From Phoronis ovalis (Eukaryota > Phoronida > Phoronidae): DNA of 10,290 nucleotides. The stretch lies in the NCBI GenBank assembly GCA_028565635.1, contig JAOXYB010065534.1, positions 1-10,290 of the forward strand, given 5' to 3'. The notes beneath the pieces are model-generated. The model searched no databases. It was given only the letters and a program-made list of their open reading frames with translations, and was not told the origin of the DNA. Shown in pieces: positions 6,001 to 10,290 of the stretch (the first letter of the stretch is position 1; each line of letters opens with the position of its first letter). Position numbers and translations under genes: made by a program.

Positions 6001-8507
6001 CAAACAAATACTTGGAGAGTGTGACATGCCAAGCTAATTTTAGACTAATTTTTATTAATAAAAGTTTATAGTTGTGGCTGCATGAGGATGTTTAGTTCAG
6101 CAATCCAAGCATTCCACATGCCATAATTCAGATGCAATGTGTATTGGATTAATTAAATTGTCACTTTAAACAGTCACATAAGGGATGCTACTTCACACGT
6201 GTGCTGTTGAAGGTTGACATTTTGGCAGAATTTACATATTAAACAATGTTTGAATCTAAATATCAGACGTAATTTTGAAAAAATAAATAAACATTTATTT
6301 GTCCCCAACTGAATTATATCATATCCTTAATTTCTACTAACCTCGGTTTAGTAAAGTTACAGACAGGTAAAATACAAACAACCTCTAAACTACCCATACA
6401 CAACCTTAAATTTTGAAATTTAGTTTGTAATAGTCTATTTGCATGTACTAAGTGGAGCCACTAGTCAAACATTCTCAGCATCCTGGTTTTGTGAATGTAA
6501 TCATGCGAGCGTGCATACTAAAAATATGCATGACTGCATACAAATATTTACTGTAAGGTGTAAATTTCATAGATTTAATATATTTTTGCAGCTGAAACAT
6601 CGATGATTAACACTATCTATGTAAAAAGCTACTTATATCCGGATAAAACAAAAAATTCAAAGAGGAAAACTGAGGAAGTGCGTGTTGCATCATCAGATTC
6701 TACAAGCACTTTGGAAAGGAAGAACAGTCTAGCAAAGCAGCTTAGTATTCAAACTATATTTAAACCATCAACATTTAAATTTACCAAACCACTAGAATAC
6801 AAAGATGTCACCAAAGAATTCGTTGATGAAAAAGTGATAGAACTGCAAGTTTTTATTACACAAAAGTATTCAAGGAAAAGTTTTATTGTGGCTAATATGA
6901 AACTGGCACTGGATGTAGCCATAAAGAAATTAGTACGTGAGAAGTTTCCTCTGAAGCCATGTATGCAAGCACCCTTGCCAGAATCTATGCAAGTGTATAC
7001 CTCTCAGGATGTTAAAGTTATTTATGCAGCTAGGAATTTTAACAGTAATCCGAATTTAAGGAATCCATCATTAGCAAACCTCAGGGATGGAACTACTGAA
7101 CGAGCAAGTAGCGACTCTGACTTGAAACGAATTGAAGTGCAGCAGTTAGAAAAAATTCCTTCTGTAGAAATAGCAATCCCTCTAGATGAATCGGGAAACA
7201 AACAGTCTCTAAAAGAAATTTCTATTGAGAGTGAATATTTTAAAAAGATGGAAAGAAAGCGCAGTAGAACTGAAATAGTTATGCCATTGGATAGATCTGG
7301 TAACAGATATTCTCTCAGTGAAATATCAGTTGTACGTGAATTAAATAATACTGAAAGGAAACCTGTGAAAAATCTTACTGCGGTGTCAATGCCGGGGGAA
7401 ATATCATCTGATGAGCCTGAAAAAGTTCGTACAGAATTATTTAACCATTTGCCAAGGCTACAGAGACGGAAAAGTAAAAGTACGCCAGAGCTGACAACCA
7501 CAGATGAATCTGAAATGAGTGAGATGGAGAATAGCCAGAACAAACAAACTGGCATATTTAGTACTCAATTAAAAAGGGATGAATACTCAAAACTGGAGAA
7601 AGGGAAATCAAAGAAAAGTCTAGCAAAACAGAAAGTAGGATTAGACTTTTATTCTAACAAAAATACTCCAAAACTTACGTCATATGCCTCTTTAGCTGAA
7701 AATGACACAAAATCAAAAGTTGTGAAAAAGAAAACTAGTCGCATTCCAAGTACAGAACTTGCATCAGTAGTTGATAAATCTAGTCACATTCCAAGTGCAG
7801 AAGTCATATCAATATTTGATAGACCAGCCACTCCAGAATGGGATAATTATGGAGATCCATTAAGTTTTGAAGGCATTCCTCTCGATGATTTAACTCCTAC
7901 CAAAGATAGTGTGGTTCTTCCCATGCCAACAACTATGGATGTTCCAGGAAAGCGAAGAAGTTTCAGTTCAAAATTAAGTGGAACCACACATCCTGGACGA
8001 GCTTTGATTCACTATGAGGACGACTTAACTGGTGAAAAAAAACTGGATAAAAGAAAGGAAAGCTTAACGTCGTATCAGCCAAAACCAGTGAGAGATTTTT
8101 CACCATCTAAAAGATCACCAAGAAAAGGGAACGAACCAATTATCAGTTCTCCATCCAGTCAAAATGTTAAGATTTGTGAAACAAGTTTCTCACCAAGATT
8201 GACAAAAACTTTAGTGAAAGACTCTAATGATAATGAGAAGGATGAAATAGTATTAAACCCTGATAAACTGAAGAAAAGATACTTGGAACATGCTGCAAAG
8301 CTTCGGGCTACACCAGATCATAAACTAAGGATGTTTCAACGTACGAGTAAAGAGCCTCACCCTGCTACACCTCATGAATTTAAGTTGAAAGCTGTTAATT
8401 TGAATAGCTCAGAATCTGAAAAATTGGATCCCTTTTTCATTCCTGAATCACCAAGTAATTCACCCGCTGTGCATGGCATAGTCAAGAAGAGAACAAAACC
8501 AAAATAA
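3015..8507 (+). CDS. Ankyrin-repeat protein with long Ser/Lys-rich tail, 851 aa (five coding exons), unrecognised family
   Basis: join(3015..3070, 3494..3636, 4268..4456, 4592..4843, 6592..8507) gives 2556 nt, 851 residues and TAA. All introns are GT-AG and the phases agree (2, 1, 1, 1). Seen in order: an acidic N-terminus (residues 7-13, EDYEDDD); ankyrin repeats at about 14-41, 44-76, 77-109 and a partial one at 110-129; a charged helix at about 131-155; a block rich in regular hydrophobics at about 272-354; then a polar, probably disordered tail to 851 with internal repeats, twelve S/T-P sites and a basic end (VKKRTKPK). No signal peptide or membrane segment is seen in the spliced product. 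Ankyrin repeats normally mediate protein binding, so a scaffold or adaptor role is likely, but partners are unknown. The layout recalls ankyrin scaffolds with disordered tails such as SANS/USH1G, but I see no SAM domain or specific match, so I give no symbol. Confidence 0.85.
3071..3493 (+). other. Intron 1 of the ankyrin gene
   Basis: 423-nt GT-AG intron, phase 2. It contains a short TATG/TATATG-rich tract at 3235-3259 and nothing else I can support. Confidence 0.8.
3494..3636 (+). CDS. Ankyrin gene coding exon 2 (repeats 1-2)
   Basis: Acceptor AATTGTAG|G and donor AAAG|GTAATC; enters at phase 2 and leaves at phase 1. It encodes the second half of repeat 1 and most of repeat 2. Repeat 2 has the signature WSALHEAADNGDIKILKLLL (the T/S-ALHEAA helix, then the LLL helix). 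At 143 nt it is the only internal exon whose loss would shift the frame. Confidence 0.9.
3637..4267 (+). other. Intron 2 of the ankyrin gene
   Basis: 631-nt GT-AG intron, phase 1. It holds the AGGGCTTACTATTG-like repeat cluster (3696-4039). Its last 166 bases are open in frame with exon 3 and begin with an ATG at 4102. Confidence 0.85.
3696..4039. repeat. Cluster of four AGGGCTTACTATTG-like repeats
   Basis: Four related 17-mers: reverse-oriented CAGGGGCTTAATTCGAA (3696-3712), then forward CAGGGCTTACTATTGAA (3729-3745), TGGGGCATACTATCGAA (3956-3972) and CAGGGCTTACTATTGGG (4023-4039). Copy 2 also forms a perfect hairpin, AGTAAGCCC-CA-GGGCTTACT (3720-3739). The block is more GC-rich than the rest of the intron. 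It may be a degraded non-autonomous transposon with subterminal repeats, but no clear termini or target duplication are seen. Confidence 0.5.
4268..4456 (+). CDS. Ankyrin gene coding exon 3 (repeats 3 and partial 4)
   Basis: Acceptor GCTTCAG|GT and the consensus donor CAGA|GTAAGT. It completes GDPNNRD, then encodes GCTAVHYAAKEGQVECLRLL (repeat 3) and DGETPLDVAI followed by CEDLLHKQ, a capping partial repeat 4. It enters and leaves at phase 1 and is 189 nt long, so skipping it would keep the frame but delete the best-formed repeat. Confidence 0.92.
4592..4843 (+). CDS. Ankyrin gene coding exon 4 (charged helix and polar linker)
   Basis: The acceptor is TTCTTTTAAAG|GAG, chosen because it keeps the frame. 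The stronger-looking TTCAG 8 nt further on leads to a stop within ten codons. A second in-frame acceptor three bases downstream (GGAG|TTC) would change one or two residues. It encodes VQELMKLSKDKAKEDALERQ, probably a helix capping the ankyrin stack, then a polar linker ending GAKGKDT. The donor is CAG|GTAGTA. It is symmetric (phase 1-1, 252 nt), so it could be skipped in frame. Confidence 0.8.
5096..5111. repeat. Homopolymer run of 16 G
   Basis: Sixteen consecutive G on the plus (sense) strand in intron 4. Such a run can form G-quadruplexes in DNA and pre-mRNA and is prone to length error in sequencing. Confidence 0.9.
5652..5775. repeat. Inverted repeat (29-bp arms, 66-bp loop)
   Basis: The left arm 5652-5680 and the reverse complement of the right arm 5747-5775 match at 25 of 29 positions, sharing GAACTGAAAAATTC. 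Weaker similarity extends a few bases outwards. It looks like a small foldback or MITE remnant. No convincing target duplication was seen. Confidence 0.6.
6592..8507 (+). CDS. Ankyrin gene coding exon 5 (terminal exon, residues 215-851)
   Basis: Acceptor TATTTTTGCAG|CTGAAACATCG; the first two bases complete an Ala codon and the frame is open for 637 codons to TAA. It encodes three quarters of the protein without an intron. Residues about 272-354 (KFTKPLEYKDV through FPLKPCM to YTSQDVKVIY) alternate hydrophobic and charged residues and are probably folded. After about 355 the sequence is Ser/Lys/Glu-rich with basophilic kinase-like sites (ERKNSL, RRKSKS, KRRSFS), repeats at 405-460 and 596-624, S/T-P sites between 511 and 838, and a basic C-terminus. 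Codon use stays ordinary throughout, so this looks like real coding sequence. Confidence 0.92.
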
Positions 8508-9170
8508 TGGTTCTGTTTTATGCGCTTCTAGTTTCTGTGTCTGGTTAATTATATAATATGACTTGTCATTCAGTCAAGGTTGAGTTACCAAGATTTTCTT
8601 CATTCAGAAATTTTATAATGTTATATTTTGTTTAATATCCTTCTTTTCCAAATTGCTGATAAGCATAAAACATTTTTTTTCAGGATTTTACAGTATTGTA
8701 TTTACTGATTTGTTACATTTTAATGTTAAACAATATTTTAACGCTGACATTATCTGCAGTGAATAATTTATACGAAGTGTTATTATAAAAATCTCTGGAA
8801 CATAATGTATTGCTTTTACTGCAGACTGTGCTAATTGTTGGCGATATTGCTTGATAATATTTTTTTAGCAATTGTTATTGTATTCTGACTGATATATATA
8901 TAAAGTATATGCCCCTAAGAAGTGAATTTTAGTTTCATAACATTTATATTTAACATATATGGCATAAGGTCACAATTGATGTAACCACAGTGGTGGCTCA
9001 AAGGCTGTCCGTGCTGTAAGTAGTCCGTCAACCTTAAATTTATGATTTTTTCTTTTTCCTCCTTGGCGCTGGTTTGTTTGTTTGTTTCTGTTTGAAAAGG
9101 AAATCACTGTACAAGAGATTGAAACTAATATTAGCTTTTTAAAGTAAAATAAACGAAAATTTGATAGGAT
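8508..9170 (+). other. 3' UTR of the ankyrin gene (end approximate)
   Basis: This AT-rich stretch after the TAA has no further coding signal. It ends shortly after the first canonical AATAAA. It contains a TATA dinucleotide run ending in a TATAAA variant signal (8899-8904) and a (GTTT)-type tract at 9072-9094. The 3' end is inferred from the poly(A) signal only. Confidence 0.5.
9148..9153 (+). terminator. Poly(A) signal AATAAA
   Basis: First canonical AATAAA downstream of the stop codon, 641 bases after it. It is followed at about 9198-9225 by a G/T-rich stretch (GTCAGTTAGGTTGTATTTTT) that could be the downstream element, although it lies somewhat far away. Confidence 0.5.
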
Positions 9171-10290
9171 TATTTGAGCTAGGGGAAAGCTATGAATTTT
9201 GTCAGTTAGGTTGTATTTTTCTGGGCGTAGTCTACATAGTGGAATAGCAAAAAAATTTGGTGGTCATGCCTGCACGAAAAATTAACTGGGAGTAGTATGC
9301 ATAATAATCTTCAGTTCTTAACAGGTCATTTTCTTAGCGCAATGTTTGGGAAATTTTATAATGATTTAAGTTACATGAAATTACTATAGAAGTGGATGGG
9401 AAAATCAATTGCTTCCTTATACCATATAATCAATGAATAAGCATGACAATCTAAGAACACTCAATATATGTTTTATTATAGTTTACTAAATATTTGTTAT
9501 AAATAACATAAATTATTATTAAAAAAACTCTTTATAATATAATCCTATTTGTTATAAAATTATTGGAATTTAATGGCATTTTGATTTTAATATATTATAT
9601 CACGTTCTAATAGGGCCTAGGAATTATATTGTCGATTTGTAACAAAATAGAAATTGTTATAATAATTACGATATTTTTGAAAATGTATATTTTGCACATT
9701 TATTTGTATTTGGTTTATTATTCTGATACACACATGCACAATTTTGTGTCACAGTTTCTTCACCAAGCATTTTGCTTGATTACATCTTGTGGATAGACCA
9801 CAAAAAATCTTCGACTGTGCAGTCTTAACGTATGAGACGAAATGACTATATTCGAAAGGACGAGCGCCCAACCCGCTCCTTGCCGTATTTTAAGACCGGG
9901 TGTGAAGTTGCAATTTTTCTAAAAAGCCACAACAGCTGTCATTTATGAGCGTTACACATAATATTAATTTTTTGTACCCTTTGTATATGCACTGTACCCC
10001 GATCACTATATAGAAAAGCTTGCAATAATTGTCATGTCGTTTGAATTGTTTCCGGTATCTAACAAAATAATATAACATAATAAAACTTCCGTATGTACTG
10101 CTAGCCCTGCAGACGCAAACTCAGCCAGTTGGGACATGCAGAAGTTTTTAAATTTCAAGATTAACTTTGAAATGAGTTGCAAAAGCAGAATAATTCTTTT
10201 ATATTTCCTTTTAGCTGTTTATCCTATCTATAGGATACCCAGCATTGGTATCGTCTTTTACGGGACGATTTTCAATATTGTTTATTTTAA
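9171..10290. other. Gene-free AT-rich region
   Basis: No coding exon or RNA gene could be supported on either strand. Minor structures: short hairpins CAAGCA-TTT-TGCTTG (about 9765-9779) and TTGTGG-ATAGA-CCACAA (about 9787-9803), and a perfect 8-bp inverted repeat TATCCTAT-CT-ATAGGATA (10220-10237). A GC-richer patch lies near 9858-9905. Confidence 0.6.

Larger units (their letters stand above)
4844..6591 (+). other. Intron 4 of the ankyrin gene
   Basis: 1748-nt GT-AG intron, phase 1, the longest here. It contains a G16 run (5096-5111) and a foldback (5652-5775). Overlapping open frames on both strands near 5314-5597 lack splice signals of matching phase and protein-like composition and are judged non-coding. 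No extra exon could be supported. Confidence 0.75.

Noticed and set aside
7022-7555. 177-codon minus-strand open frame
   Set aside because: Antisense shadow of the terminal coding exon, created by its Ser/Lys/Glu-rich codon pattern.
8976-9001. TGATGTAACCA and GGTGGCTCA shared between 5800-5840 and 8976-9001
   Set aside because: The two short words are spaced differently at the two places and nothing around them aligns; probably chance.
9765-9803. Two small hairpins as a histone-type 3' stem-loop or tRNA
   Set aside because: The sequences do not match the histone stem-loop consensus, and no A/B box or acceptor stem is present.
9890-10078. 62-codon minus-strand open frame
   Set aside because: No protein-like pattern, splice context or neighbouring exon supports it.

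Overview
The window is nuclear DNA from an animal, most likely an invertebrate. It is AT-rich, with two spliced protein genes, GT-AG introns of about 0.13 to 1.7 kb, and several intergenic or intronic foldback and low-complexity repeats. There is no bacterial-type gene organisation. The sequence does not fix the phylum; a compact invertebrate genome such as a tunicate, cnidarian or mollusc would fit.

Left part (1-1163, minus strand): the first two coding exons of a CTDNEP1/Dullard-type nuclear-envelope phosphatase. They encode the N-terminal membrane segment and the juxtamembrane RRQIR...QTVRY block. The catalytic domain lies beyond the left edge. Both exons are short and were found by splice signals and protein similarity.

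Middle (1164-2998): a gene-free stretch between two divergent genes. It holds a possible promoter for the phosphatase gene, a roughly 390-bp foldback element (1834-2224) with possible 8-bp flanking duplications, a (CTA)11 tract, and a TATA-like box followed by a perfect AGGTCATGACCT palindrome upstream of the right-hand gene.

Right part (2999-about 9170, plus strand): a five-coding-exon gene. All splice phases agree and the joined CDS is 2556 nt (851 residues). The protein has three to four N-terminal ankyrin repeats, a short charged helix, a moderately ordered block, then a long Ser/Lys-rich, probably disordered tail encoded by one 1.9-kb exon. The tail carries internal repeats and a cluster of Ser/Thr-Pro sites. 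I do not recognise an orthologue, and this gene is the best candidate for something undescribed. Its introns carry a cluster of AGGGCTTACTATTG-like repeats, a G16 run and a second foldback.

From about 9170 to the end no gene was found. The two genes are arranged head to head, 1.85 kb apart start to start; nothing in the sequence shows that their products work together.
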